In this document: positions 1 through 10,749 of the stretch, in pieces
How the letters are laid out: each line of letters starts with the position of its first letter
Numbering within the stretch: position 1 is the first letter of the stretch
Source of the DNA: Asterias amurensis
Lineage: Eukaryota > Echinodermata > Asteroidea > Forcipulatida > Asteriidae
Direction: 5' to 3'
Assembly: GCF_032118995.1 (NCBI RefSeq)
Contig: NC_092651.1
Span: 22,862,349 to 22,926,348, forward strand
Length of the DNA stretch: 64,000 nt
The notes under the pieces: model-generated
What the model was told of the DNA's origin: nothing
The model's database searches: none
The model's input: the letters and a program-made list of their open reading frames with translations, nothing else
Program-made: the position numbers and the translations under genes

Positions 1-258
1 CGCTCTGAAGTAACGTAGTTTTTGAGAAAGAGGTAGTTTCCCACTAAAATAATAAAAGACTTCTAGCTAGAAGTCTTTCATTCCTATCTGAAAGCACACA
101 AGTTCGTCCAACAAGGGTGTTTTTCTTTCATCATTTTCTAGCAACTTCGATGACCAATTGATCCCAAATTTTCACAGGCGTGTTATTTATGGTTATGATG
201 GGATACAACAAGTGAGAACTCTTGTCTTTGACAATTACCAAACGTGTACAGTGTCTTT
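1..258. repeat. MITE family A, hairpin-variant subfamily, left end cut by window edge
   Basis: This is the right part of the variant copy seen complete at 45960-46553. It shares the blocks 'GAAGTAACGTAGTTTTTGAG', 'AAAGCACACAAGTTCGTCC' and 'AATTTTCACAGG', and it ends near 'CAGTGTCTTTA'. Where the common form of family A has a GAGACCTC hairpin, this copy has the 24-bp palindrome whose half is AAAGACTTCTAG (56-80). No coding potential. Confidence 0.8.
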
Positions 259-360
259 AGAAAAGGGGAGAGGAAACTAGCAAAAACACACAACAATTCC
301 AGAGCTGACACATCATTTTTTGCAACAATAAATCTATATAATGGATATCCTTGTAAAATA

Positions 361-1461
361 AACTGCGCCAATAAAGTATCTAAACACTTACAAATGGTCA
401 GATATATCGGAACCTGAAATAGTATGCCAAAAAATAATTATTCATTTCTATTCACCGTTAATTTCTGCACACTTTGACACATCTTGTGTTGCGCTACGAT
501 GTTGTTTAGTGGATTTATGGACACTTGAGTGGCTTAAGGTCGAATTTCAAAAGTTGCAAAAGCCCCCATTCAAGCTAAATCGTTGTATTGTGACGAGTAA
601 GATCAGCGTTTCTTTTGCCCGCCCTTAATAAATGATTTGTTTGTCGCGTTTTGGATAAATCGGTTGCGATGAACATCAGCAATAATTGTCAGTAACCAAG
701 CAAAGGGGTCAAAGATGGGAGGTATACAACAAAATGGGTTAAGAGCCAGAATCCCTGATTATGGTTAGACAGGGAAAGGTGTTTCAAGATAACAGGAAAG
801 ATGGCTCAACTGACCAAACAGGAAAGAGGACGGATCTTGGAACGTCACCAGCGACGGTCAGTAAAATGGTGGAATGGCTACCAAGCTCAGGGAAATGTGG
901 ACAACCTGCCAAGGAGTGGCCGCCCGAGTGTGACTTCTGCAGCAGAAGAAAGTGAACAAGTCCATCAAGCCTGACACCACTCTCGAGGGATTGCGACGCA
1001 TCCTGATCAGGAAATGGCAGGGGATTGACCAGGGACAGATCAGATGTCTCGTTTGGAGTATGAGAAGACGACTCCTTGCCGTTAACAGTGATGGAGGACA
1101 CACCAAGTATTGAGGACAGGATATCAGCAGTTTTAGAGTTAAAGATACGGCCATAAATTTCATGGTCAAGTAAACGAAACGAGTTTGTGTCTTTTGTCTT
1201 GATTTTGTCTGTGTGTGAGGCTTGTGTGAGTTCCCTTCTGGAATTGGGGTGAATAGGGGCTTTTGCAACTTTTGAAATTCGACCTTAAGCCACTCAAGTG
1301 CCCATAAATCCACCCAACAACATCGTAGCGCAACATAAGATGTGTCAAAATGTGCAGAAATTAACGGTGAATAGAAATGAATAATTATTCTTTGGCATAC
1401 TAATTCAGGTTCCGATAAATCTGACTATTTGTAAGTGTTTAGATACTTTATTGGCGCAGTT
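361..1461. mobile_element. Decayed Tc1/mariner-like transposon with ~210-bp inverted repeats
   Basis: The two ends are long inverted repeats (about 361-575 and 1247-1461) starting AACTGCGCCAATAAAGTATC and ending with the reverse complement. TA flanks both ends (359-360 and 1462-1463), the target duplication expected for Tc1/mariner. The interior carries a broken transposase N-terminus (801-973) and no intact long ORF, so the element is presumably immobile by itself. A few mismatches between the arms indicate moderate age. Confidence 0.85.
801..973 (+). pseudogene. Tc1/mariner transposase N-terminal remnant
   Basis: Starting at the ATG at 801 the frame reads about 57 residues to a TGA. It begins MAQLTKQERGRILERHQ and includes WWNGYQAQGNVDNLPRSGRP. 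The run of a helix-turn-helix followed by a 'R-S-G-R-P' linker is characteristic of the paired-like DNA-binding region of Tc1-type transposases. The first HTH appears shortened by a deletion. No DDE/D catalytic region is readable downstream because the frame is interrupted, so this is a dead copy. Confidence 0.7.
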
Positions 1462-1463
1462 TA

Positions 1464-1902
1464 GTTTGTTTGTTCGTAGATTGGTTCGTTGAATTTAAGT
1501 GGGTGGTTGTGGCGACATCAACCTTTTTATCCTTTAGTTTTGATCACCATCAGCGCCTGAAGACGGTATTATTATAATAATAAACCGGACATTAGGTGTT
1601 TTTGAACAAACACAAAGCTGTTTCGTGTTATTTTGCTTGGATTATGTGCTTCGATGATCAAGGAGTCTATAATTGAGAAAAAAATTCAAAATTGTTGTAG
1701 TTCTTGATATGGTGTCCACTTTCGGTTGACCACCCCATTACTTGTAATCAAGAAAGGTTTTATGATGGTAATTATTTTGAGTAATTACCAATAGTGTCCA
1801 CTGCCTTTAATTATTCTTTTATTTTCCTCTGAGCGCTTAGAGACTTTCTTTTGGAGGTGTTAGGCGCTATAGAAATACGGTTGTTATTATTGACATGTAA
1901 GT
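1464..1902. other. No gene; contains a short MITE A terminus
   Basis: There is no supported ORF here. Positions about 1740-1818 match the end of MITE family A in inverted orientation, reading 'GAGTAATTACCAATAGTGTCC' then 'ACTGCCTTTAA'. The rest is AT-rich sequence that I cannot assign. Confidence 0.5.
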
Positions 1903-2275
1903 AAAGGTCAAGATGGGGGTCACGGTTACCAAAGGCTAAACTGCAAAGCCTTAGGAGTATATTATAAGCCTTAGAAGCTGAATAATTTTTAAAATCGGTC
2001 GTGTAGATCTTGAGATAATGGTCCCACTTTTGGTTGACACGGATTCAGTAAATGTCAACATGGGGTCAAAGGTTACCTAAGGCTAATTTTCAATGCCATA
2101 TGAGTATATATAACAAAAAAAGTTTGAAACCAGTTGTGTAGTTCTTAAAATATGGTCCCACTTCCGGTTGACCCGGAAGTAAAGGTCAACATGTGGTAAT
2201 TTTTTTAAAGCCCAAAGAGTCTATAACTGAAAAGGGGCCATTTGAAATCGGCTGTGTACTTCTTGAGGTATGGCC
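1903..2275. repeat. Diverged tandem repeat, period about 110-150 bp
   Basis: The phrase 'TGGTCCCACTT..GGTTGAC' preceded by 'GTGTAG.TCTTGA' recurs near 2006-2038, 2138-2172 and (partly) 2247-2275, with an older copy near 1695-1732. 'AAGGTCAACATG' and 'GAGTATAT' recur between them. The units are degenerate and contain no ORF. Confidence 0.55.
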
Positions 2276-2280
2276 CAGAT

Positions 2281-2701
2281 AGCATCACAACATAGAACCA
2301 ACGTTGGGCCAACGGAACACTTTCAATGGACCAACATTGGCTGTCAACATTGGCCCAACGTACTTTTGCTCATCTGTCTTATGTTGGGCCAATGTAAAAG
2401 TTGGCCCAACGTTGGCCCAACGTAGACATTGGCTCAACATTGGGTCAATGTCTTGCCCATGTATGTTAAAACATTGAACCAATATCAGGCCAACGTAATC
2501 AAACATTGAGCCAACATCATTCTGCCAACAGAACAGTTTCATTGGGCCAACGTTGGCTGTCGACGTTGGACCAACATACTTTTGCTAATAGGAGTTACGT
2601 TGAGCCAATGTTAAAATTGGGCCAACGTTGGCCCAACGCAAACATTGGCCAACGTATAGAACCAATAAAAAGGTTTATGTTTGGCCAATGTTGATTACCA
2701 A
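2281..2701. repeat. Palindromic GTTGG/CCAAC array, first block
   Basis: This is a dense run of variants of TTGGCCCAACGTTGGCCCAA, a motif that is its own reverse complement around CCAACGTTGG, interspersed with 'ACATTGG' and 'CAATGTT'. Short ORFs across it are chance. The block is split from its continuation at 7652 by the LTR element, which duplicated CCAA (2698-2701). Confidence 0.75.
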
Positions 2702-3119
2702 TGTAGAAGTAGAGGGGGGAGCCATGATGTGCTAGGTCAAGTTGGGTAAAGTTTATGTGTGGGCTGTGCGTTACCTGGAAACAGACGCCATTACACAGAG
2801 CACAACTTGTGTGTACTACTCGTGTAGCGTAATAATAGCCTATGTTCTTATATCTCTGTACCTCCAGATTATTTATGATATGTATTATTCTCATTTATCT
2901 TCAGTATCTCCATCTGGCTGGTGCTTGGGGTTTGTTTCTGTTTCTTTAATTTTGTGTTGAGACCATACTACTGTGTTAGTGCATATATTGTTCCTTCATT
3001 GGAAGAAGTCGAGGAATAAACAGTAGGAACACTTAAGACTTGATTCAGCGCATCCTTATTTTAACTAATAAGCGGACGAAGGAGGAGGACAAATCATGGC
3101 TCCCCCCTCTACCTCTACA
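2702..3119 (+). repeat. 5' LTR (418 bp)
   Basis: It starts TGTAGAAGTAGAGGGGGG and ends with CCCCCCTCTACCTCTACA, so the LTR itself carries an approximately 25-bp terminal inverted repeat with one mismatch. An 'AATAAA' lies at about 3014-3019, a plausible R-region poly(A) signal. Confidence 0.85.
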
Positions 3120-3122
3120 AAA

Positions 3123-3140
3123 TGGCGACGAGGATGGGAT
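3123..3140 (+). other. Primer-binding site for tRNA-Ser(GCU)
   Basis: The 18 bases TGGCGACGAGGATGGGAT are complementary to the 3' end of animal tRNA-Ser(GCT) including CCA (acceptor side ATCCCATCCTCGTCGCCA). They lie three bases after the LTR, the expected position for a minus-strand primer. The tRNA identity rests on my recall of the tRNA acceptor sequence. Confidence 0.75.
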
Positions 3141-3897
3141 GCGCCGAATAATCAATCACAGACCCCAAGCTCCAAAGTTGCCGTGGATTATATAAACCCA
3201 GACTTTGGATTTTTTCTCCAATTGTAGTGGAGAACTGATATAATGTGAGCGATGTCGCATTTTCGTTGCGATTTATGGATGTGATGGCCATCTAATAATT
3301 GCCCCCTGCATCGACAAGAGGACTTCTTCTATGAATATATATTTTGTTAACATTTTATGATGTGCAACTTTCATTGTATAAATTCTGTTTGTAGAATTGT
3401 TTGTAATTTGACAATTTAAATCCAAGCTTTCTAGATCTGTTGTAGTTAAAAGGCAGTTGTGTCCTGTGTGAGTCTGTTAAGATTCATTATTTTGAGAAAC
3501 AGATGATTTTGGAGCCAGTTGTAGGCCAGTGCTTTGGATAAAGTGTGTTTTAGTCAAATAATTTTCTTGTTGCACACATAATATTGTAACTGTGAGTTTT
3601 CAGCTAACTGCATATTTCTTGTTGCACTTGTGTGATGGTGTACTACTTGTCTCGGCAAACTAATAACTGTTTAAGTCTTTCTAAGACTGTGTGTATTGTC
3701 AGTTGAGAGTTCGTGAAATGCAATAGTACTTTTTGTCTACCGTGTAGGTGAGACATCTTTTGGACTTGTATTTTTGTCTGTATAAAGAGCAGACTGTTTT
3801 GAAGGTCGATAATTTAGGCCTCAGTGTATTTCAACAAGCCATAATTTATGTACATTGCTTATAGAAATAAGAAGAAGATAATAATAGTATTCAAACT

Positions 3898-4480
3898 ATG
3901 TCTGTGCCAGACAATGTTTCAAAGTCAAACAGTGCTTTAACTGAAACCATTGTGAGTTCCTTCTGCTAGTTTTTTACGTGAAGACGAAGACGAAGATGAG
4001 TGTCCTATTAATACAAATGTGGTCGATATCATCAAAGCTGCATTAGATGCTAGATTTTCTAATATTTTCAAGTGTCTTGAAAATTTGAATGCAGACACTG
4101 ATAAATTGCAGTCACCTGACCCGATTGATTTTTCCCCTTCTATTTCTCATGTGAATGATGTATTTTGTGAGGAGGCTGTGCCGCTTAATATTAAGCCAGT
4201 TGTTTTTGAAGCTGCTAGTTTTTGTTATGTAGAGGTGGCAGGAGGAGTTTTTGTTTCTCCTACTGTGAGTGTTTTTAACGATAGCCACCATGTCAGCTTC
4301 AACCGCCCCTCATTTTGTTTGCCAGATGGCAAAGCGAAGGAAAAAGTAGGGAAGTCTCCCTTGTATTTAGGGATTGCAATTTATTTTCATATTCATGTAC
4401 CTGTCTGGGCCGTAGCGGTGACCATCAGTAGACCCACTGTACATTTTATCTTGGGTCTGTGGCCAAATGCCATTACTTAA
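3898..4480 (+). pseudogene. Frameshifted gag-position ORF of the LTR element
   Basis: An ATG at 3898 opens a short frame that stops at 3967-3969. A second frame, open from 3965 without an ATG, continues to 4480 with an acidic stretch and then a Leu/Ala-rich stretch. The shift between them suggests a single-base indel. No zinc knuckle or protease motif is visible. Its place just inside the 5' LTR is the only argument for gag; I do not recognise the protein. Confidence 0.4.
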
Positions 4481-7221
4481 ATTTTGTGTAAATAGCAGAG
4501 GATTGTCTGTTCACTATAGGTGACGGAACATGCGAGTAGCACCTCTACAAGTTGTTTAGGCCTATTTGTGTTCAAAAGTGAACCTTTTTCACTAATATAT
4601 CTACATTGTGCCCAAGGAGGTAATTGAGTAAGTGAGTTTTATATTTTGAAGTGTGAACTTTCTGGGGAAAAACAGATAATTGACTTTCTGGAACATGTTC
4701 ATATTGTGATCTTAGAGTGTTTTTTTTGAGAATTTTAAGTGCTATTGTTGTTATGTATCAATCACTATATTTATTGGTTTGGAGTCATTTATGTACACTT
4801 CGATGTGAGTATATGGTTACCCTAAGTACGTGTAGTGACGGGTTATGTTCAGCATGAATATCTAGCAAGTTATCAAGTTGTGTATTTTTAATGATTTCCA
4901 ATTCATATATTTTGTGACCCTAAGAACTTTAAGTGACGGGCGTTGCTCCTAAAATACTGTTTGAAAGGCATGTTTGATTAGTCAGCATTTTATTCCTAAC
5001 AAAAGGATTTGCTAGACATTGGTTGGCTTTATACAGTTTAATGAGTAATAATGTGATTGATTGATATTAAGTGCTATTTAAAGCCATTTTATTCTCCAGT
5101 TCCTCTGATTTGTGACATCTGTATTGTATAAAGATCACTGAACTTGTATTTTTGAGCTAAAAATAGTTCTTGTATTCACATATCTGTGGGTAGTTGAGAT
5201 AAGTATAGTTTTGCCTGCCTTGTGATATCCAATTGAGTAGTAAGAGTAGTAAGAGTAAAGAGTAGTAAGAGTATAGTGTAGTAAGAGTGGTAAGATTGCC
5301 TCACGTAAGAACTTTGAGAGTCTTGAATCACCATTTATTGTCATAGTATGTGGAATCAACTCTGGTTGACCTTAAAATGTATAACAATGTCTAAACAGAA
5401 ACGTGGCCAAAAAGACCTCAATTAAAATGTATAACATTGTATGGACTACGCCGTTCCAAACGACTCACTGCTAAACGCGGGCAATATCCTGCCGCGATTA
5501 CTTAGATTTTAGAACTATGCTCTACTCTATACAAGTGGCTACCTGTACATTTCACAGGGCATGACCTAAGTGTCACCACAATATATGTATACATTGAGTT
5601 GCACGTGTTTTGTATGATAATAGTTTGTTTCACTTCTGATGTTCAGAAAGAAAAGAAAAAAAGGGAAAAACATAAATGACCAGGATCATTATGTCATTTA
5701 AATGCAGAAGGTATGAAGAAGTATATCCCACTGATGAGGGGAATCATCCTCAGACATTCTTCTCTTTGATTTTGGTTAAAGCTGTGTTGTTTAGTTAATT
5801 ACATAGTGTGGTTTTTCAGTGTTTGCTTTTGATTTAATATCACGAGACACCTTGACACACTGATAACCATGCTCCGTTTATAGACTTAAGTATTTTTCTT
5901 AAGGTATGTTTTACCTTTCTATTTACATATTTATTTTTGTATATCTATATACCTTCTCTGTTCCATGTTTCGCAGTGGGAAATTGTGGGAAGGTTTTATA
6001 TAAGAAGTGTTGAGTATTTTGAGTAATTCTTGGTGATTATTGAGAAAGTTTAAGATTACACGTATATCCGTTTTACGTCTACACTCTCAAATGAGAGTAG
6101 AGAAACTCATTACTTTTTTGAAGAGTTACAAGTTTTGATAACTATGGTTAACTATGGTAAATAGACACACAAAACGCAAAAAAAAAAAAAAAAAAAATAC
6201 TGTGTTTGATTGGATTTTACTTGTGTAAAGTGAGGTTGACTAATGTTATAATACTTTCCAATTGAAACTTGTGGTATTGATGTAAGTTAAAGTTTAGTTA
6301 ATGATGTAAATTTATGATTGTTTTTCTAAAGGTTTCAAAAAGAAGCAATCAGTGAGGAGAGATTTGAAGATATATTAAGTATTTAAAAATTGGATCGTTC
6401 GAGGGCGACTGATCTTTAAAGTAGGGAAATTGTGGGGAAACGGCCTTTGAGGTATTTACATACAGCGTCCCTTTAACGTAACGTTTCGCGGGCCTAGTGC
6501 TGTATCACTCTCAGGATGAGTCCCTCCGCGATACAAAACAGTTCATGTCATATTCTCATTTACATTGTTTTGGTATGGAATTAACAAGAATTTGTGTATT
6601 TTTGATACCATGTGAAACTCCATTAAGTTTTGGTGACAACAGAAAGTAGTTTGATTAATTATTAGTTGGCTTATTGGGGGTTTCTCAGTGCGTAGTGTTT
6701 ACGAGAGGTTAAGTGGTTCTTGGCAGGGATCCGAGAAGGCCTCTTGCTTGGCGATTAATGTGGAGAGTGGTTATTACCTTGAAAGATTGCCGACTTTGTT
6801 GCCGATATTTGCTTTTTATTGTGATTTTTGGGTCCATCAATAAGATGAATAGGGGAGTTTAAACAACATAGAGATTGGTGGTAAGTCTCATTTTCATATT
6901 TGTAGTTGTTCTTTATGTGAACTTTGTGCGGGAAGAAATAAGTTTTATGCTGGGCAGTGACGTGAAGTTCACAACGTATACGTATACAGTGGGTAGTGTA
7001 GACTTGATGACAAGCCGTTAGGCGCTGCCTATTTGTCTGCCTTTCATGCAACAGTCACAGTGCGATGTTACACATGCAACAGTCGTAGGTAGCGCGAGGC
7101 AGCTGACTGACTCACACACATACTGGGATCGAGGGTGTGTGTATCGTCCCCGCAGCTACACCGCGCTGTAACTACACACCGCGCTTAACAATTACCGTCT
7201 TGACTTCAAGACTATGGGTAG

Positions 7222-7647
7222 TGTAATGTTAATACATGTATGTTCACTCGCCATGTGTGCTAGGTCAAGTTGGGTAAAGTTTATGTGTGGGCTGTGCGTT
7301 ACATGGAAACAGACGCCATTACACAGAGCACAACTTGTGTGTACATATACTCGTGTAGAGTAATAATAGCCTATGTTCTTATATCTCTGTACCTCCAGAT
7401 TATTTATGATATGTATTCTCATTTATCTTCAGTATCTCCATCTGGCTGGTGCTTGGGTTTTTTTTCTGTTTCTTTAATTTTGTGTTGAGACCATACTACT
7501 GTGTTAGTGCATATATTGTTCCTTCATTGGAAGAAGTCGAGGAATAAACAGTAGGAACACTTAAGACTTGAGTCAGCGCATCCTTATTTTAACTAATAAG
7601 CGGACGAAGGAGGAGGACACATCATGGCTCCCCCCTCTACCTCTACA
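7222..7647 (+). repeat. 3' LTR (about 426 bp)
   Basis: It matches the 5' LTR from GCCATG through the final CTCTACA with few substitutions and small indels. The first 25 bp differ from the 5' LTR, so the left boundary at a TG near 7222 is approximate. It is followed by CCAA (7648-7651). Confidence 0.78.
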
Positions 7648-7651
7648 CCAA

Positions 7652-7790
7652 TATTGGCCCAATGTACTTTTGCTCATCGGCATAACGTTGGGCCAATGTT
7701 AAAGTTGGCCCAACATTGGCCCCACTAATAATCTTTATGTTGGCTAAACATTGAGCCAACGTATCATTATTCAAAAATATTGACTTTGAG
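7652..7790. repeat. GTTGG/CCAAC array, continuation after the LTR element
   Basis: Contains 'ATATTGGCCCAATGTAC', 'ACGTTGGGCCAATGTTA' and 'AACATTGAGCCAACGTA', the same degenerate palindromic motif as 2281-2701. It resumes directly at the target-site duplication. Confidence 0.7.
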
Positions 7791-8059
7791 TTTATACTTC
7801 TGTTCATGAACTGAATTGTCTTCATGGTTACTTCAAGTAGGCCTAGTTAGGTTCTGTGAACAGCTACTTATCAGTTATAATATTTACTTGTGATTTACAA
7901 TACGAATAACTAAATACTTTCTTAACTGACTACAATCTATAATACATGCCTATGCATCCTTCTGCACTGTATGTTTTGTCTTTATAGTCCAGGATCCATA
8001 GACTTTCCATTCATGGTTTGTTGTTAATTCAAATTTATTCATTGCTGCTGTTTTTATTG

Positions 8060-8411
8060 TAATGGACTTTTTTATTGCAAAGTAATTTCATTTAAATTTA
8101 ATATATTTGATATACTTTTTGCATTTTTAAAATGCTGGTTGAATTTTCGTCTGATAATGAAAGTTTTACTTTCTGACATCTGTTTACTGTTTTTTTTTTA
8201 GCGCCAAGCCATTTTGGCAAAATGGTATAGAAAACTTGTTCTGGGCCAACACTGGTTTCCAAGTGGCACACCATTTTGGAAAAATAATGGTATAAAAAAA
8301 ACTGTTCTGTGCCAATAGGCCTACTGATTTTGTAACGGCGCACCATTGGGCCGGCATTGAACCGACATTGGTCATAATATGCAATTTTATTTATTTATTT
8401 ATTTATTTCTT
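8060..8411. repeat. Direct segmental duplication, copy 1 (~350 bp)
   Basis: The segment from TTTTTTATTGCAAAGTAATT through 'GGTCATAATATGCAATTTTA' is repeated at 8596-8942 with about 95% identity. It includes 'GGGCCAACACTGG' motifs related to the surrounding array. No ORF. Confidence 0.8.
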
Positions 8412-8595
8412 GTTTATCCAGGGAAATCCGTTCAGTGAGAAAAACTCACTGATCTCCCATGGATCCCAGCTTATAACAATCTACAGAATTTTCAAGGCAG
8501 GGTGACAAAGCTGTGCCACAAGATGGCTTAAGATTGTGAAAACAATTACAAACTGACAAAGTAATGTAATTTGTTGGAATTTTTTACACTTTATT

Positions 8596-8942
8596 GTAAT
8601 GGACTTTTTTATTGCAAAGTAATTTCAATTAAATTTAATATATTTGATATACTATTTGCATTTTTTAAAATGCTGGTTGAATTTTCGTCTGATAATGAAA
8701 GTTTTACTTTCTGACATCTGTTTACTGTTTTTTTTTTTAGCGCCAAGCCATTTTGGCAAAATGGTATAGAAAACTTGTTCTGGGCCAACACTGGTTTCCA
8801 AGTGGCACACCATTTTGGCAAATAATGGTATAAAAAAACCTTGTTCTGTGCCAATAGGCCTACTGATTTTGAAACGGCGCACCATTGGGCCGGCATTGAA
8901 CCGACATTGGTTATAATATGCAATTTTATTTATTTATTTCTT
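8596..8942. repeat. Direct segmental duplication, copy 2 (~347 bp)
   Basis: Second copy of the 8060-8411 segment. The roughly 185 bp between the copies contain a (TTTA)n-like stretch and unassigned sequence. Confidence 0.8.
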
Positions 8943-8989
8943 GTTTATCCATGGAAATCCATTCAGTGAGAAAAACTCACTGATGACTG

Positions 8990-9515
8990 ATGCCGACCTA
9001 GAGCCAACATTGGTCCTATGTCAGAAACCACCACAATGCCGATATTGATGTCCCACTAATAACCAACGTCGGCTCGACATTAAGTGCCAACGTAAAATCA
9101 ATGTGGTAATGCCGACTTAGCGCCAACATTGGTCCTACGTCGAAAACCAACACAATGCCAATATTGATGTCCCACTTATAAACAACGTTAGCTCAACATT
9201 GCGTGCCAACGTAAAACCAATGTGGTAATGCCGACCTATAGCCAACATTGGTTCTACGTCGGATACCAACACAATGCCGAATATTGTTTAATTACTAAAA
9301 ACCAACGTTGGCTCAACATTAATCGCCAGTGTAAACCCAACGTGATTCTGCCGACTTACAGCCAACGTTGGCCCAATGTCAGAACCAAACATAGTGCCAA
9401 TGCCGATCGTGGCGACTTAGTGCCAACATGGGGCCAACGCCAAAAGCTGACACAATACCAACGCCAACGGTGCCGATCAAACACCAACGTTGGCCCAATG
9501 TATGAATGTTATCTG
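8990..9515. repeat. GTTGG/CCAAC array, last block with ~120-bp units
   Basis: Repeats of 'GCCGACCTA.AGCCAACATTGG', 'CCTA.GTC.GAAACCA', 'ACACAATGCC.ATATTGATG' and 'CAACGTAAAACCAATGTGG' recur at about 8990, 9110, 9230 and 9350, so here the palindromic motif is organised in units of about 120 bp. No gene. Confidence 0.7.
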
Positions 9516-9518
9516 GGT

Positions 9519-9560
9519 GCTACTGCTACTGCTACTGCTACTGCTACTGCTACTGCTATT
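9519..9560. repeat. (CTGCTA)n microsatellite
   Basis: About seven copies of CTACTG at the end of the GTTGG array, directly before a fold-back element. Confidence 0.9.
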
Positions 9561-9566
9561 ATTGCA

Positions 9567-9703
9567 ACAATGTTAGCTCACCATTTAACTGTTTACATCT
9601 GTTTTCATAAATATAAAAGTAATAAAAAACTTATTAAGTTTTTTTAATGACTTTTATATTTATGAAAACAGATGTAAACAGTATAATGGGGAGCTAACAT
9701 TGT
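9567..9703. repeat. Fold-back hairpin element (~137 bp)
   Basis: The left arm CAATGTTAGCTCACCATTTA continues into 'CATCTGTTTTCATAAATATA' and is mirrored by a right arm ending GGGGAGCTAACATTG. The arms are about 54 bp with few mismatches around a loop near 9622-9650. It is a short MITE or a hairpin-RNA candidate; nothing shows transcription. Confidence 0.75.
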
Positions 9704-10138
9704 TTGTTATGTCAAAAGTTGCACTAATAGTTGCTAGCTCATAAATGAAAAAAACAATTTCCACACCGGCTGTTGGAACCCTTAATAATGCTCCAAACAT
9801 GAATAATTCACAAATACAAACTAAGGTAAAACATTTTAGCATGTGAACTTTTAGTGCACCCCAGTTAAAATCTAGGGTGCGAAGGCTTGAATCGTGTGGA
9901 TTGATTGTTCAGACCCTACGTGATTGTTTTGGGTTTCCCTCTTTAATGGTTGCCTATACCACATCTAAAACTGAAATTTCTTAACCACTACACGAGTACC
10001 TTCAGGTATATGGTTCTTTCGAAAAAGATTTATAAAGAAAAACTTTACATGTAGTGGTTGTATATTTACAAACACTAATTGTTCGGTGTACACATCTAGT
10101 TTTTTAAATCAGAACTTAACCCCTTTAATCCTAACCCA
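9704..10138. other. No gene recognised
   Basis: AT-rich sequence without a credible ORF, splice-supported exon or repeat that I can name. Confidence 0.5.
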
Positions 10139-10225
10139 ATGTGTTTTATAAAATGGGTGGGATTCGAACCTACAAGGTTTGCACTGCTGGAGCAGATCTC
10201 TTACCGCTGCTAGAGCAGGGCCCCA
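10139..10225 (-). repeat. tRNA-derived SINE head
   Basis: On the minus strand it reads GGGCCCTGCTCTAGCAGCGG, then GTAAGAG and box-B-like GGTTCGAATCCCACCC, the order and spacing of a tRNA-like promoter. It lacks clean acceptor pairing, so it is a SINE or tRNA pseudogene and not a functional tRNA. Confidence 0.55.
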
Positions 10226-10556
10226 TAGAGCTGCTTAACGGTCGATTTTGTGCTTATATGGCGCAACTAGCAAACTTTTCATTTCATAACCTCGCTTAAG
10301 ACAGGTCAAAAGGTCAAGAGAAGGTCACCAACATATCCATTTGTATGAAGTACGTAAAGCTCTTTCATATGATGTAAAGATTGTCAAAATAGCTTATGTG
10401 GTTGAGGAAAACATGAACTTATTAAATACTGATGACTGTAGAAGAGACTAACTTATTGAAAGGGGGAAAGGTATTTTGAAAACGCCTTGAACGCAGACTA
10501 TACACGAAGCTGGGGCGCTTTATGGATGAGCACTGGAGCGTGGCAACCCATATGCC

Positions 10557-10710
10557 CAATAATTCGATAAACACTTTATCGCCGATAAACACTGTTTATC
10601 GCCGATAAACTATGTTTTTCGACCGATTAACACTGTTTTTCGAGAAAAACAAGTTTTCTTCACGGAAACACTGTTTTTCGCCGATGAACATAGTTTTTCG
10701 CTGATAAACA
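10557..10710. repeat. Degenerate ~22-bp tandem repeat
   Basis: Variants of CGCCGATAAACACTGTTTTT occur about six or seven times in a row, followed by a poly-T/poly-C low-complexity block to about 10745. Confidence 0.7.
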
Positions 10711-10749
10711 GAGTTTTTTTTTTTTGTTTTTTTTTTTCCCCTGGAGGGG

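Larger units (their letters stand above)
2702..7647 (+). mobile_element. LTR retrotransposon without visible pol, probably non-autonomous
   Basis: Two long terminal repeats about 98% alike over their shared part (2702-3119 and about 7222-7647) flank 4.1 kb of internal sequence. CCAA is duplicated at 2698-2701 and 7648-7651. A primer-binding site sits three bases after the left LTR. The internal region shows only a frameshifted short ORF at a gag-like position (3898-4480), and no reverse transcriptase, RNase H, protease or integrase frame on either strand. Near-identical LTRs imply recent insertion, so the lack of pol suggests a LARD-type element mobilised in trans. The insertion target is the GTTGG array. 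Confidence 0.88.

Noticed and set aside
2285..2542. ORFs across the GTTGG array
   Set aside because: Arise from the palindromic repeat; both strands are equally open.
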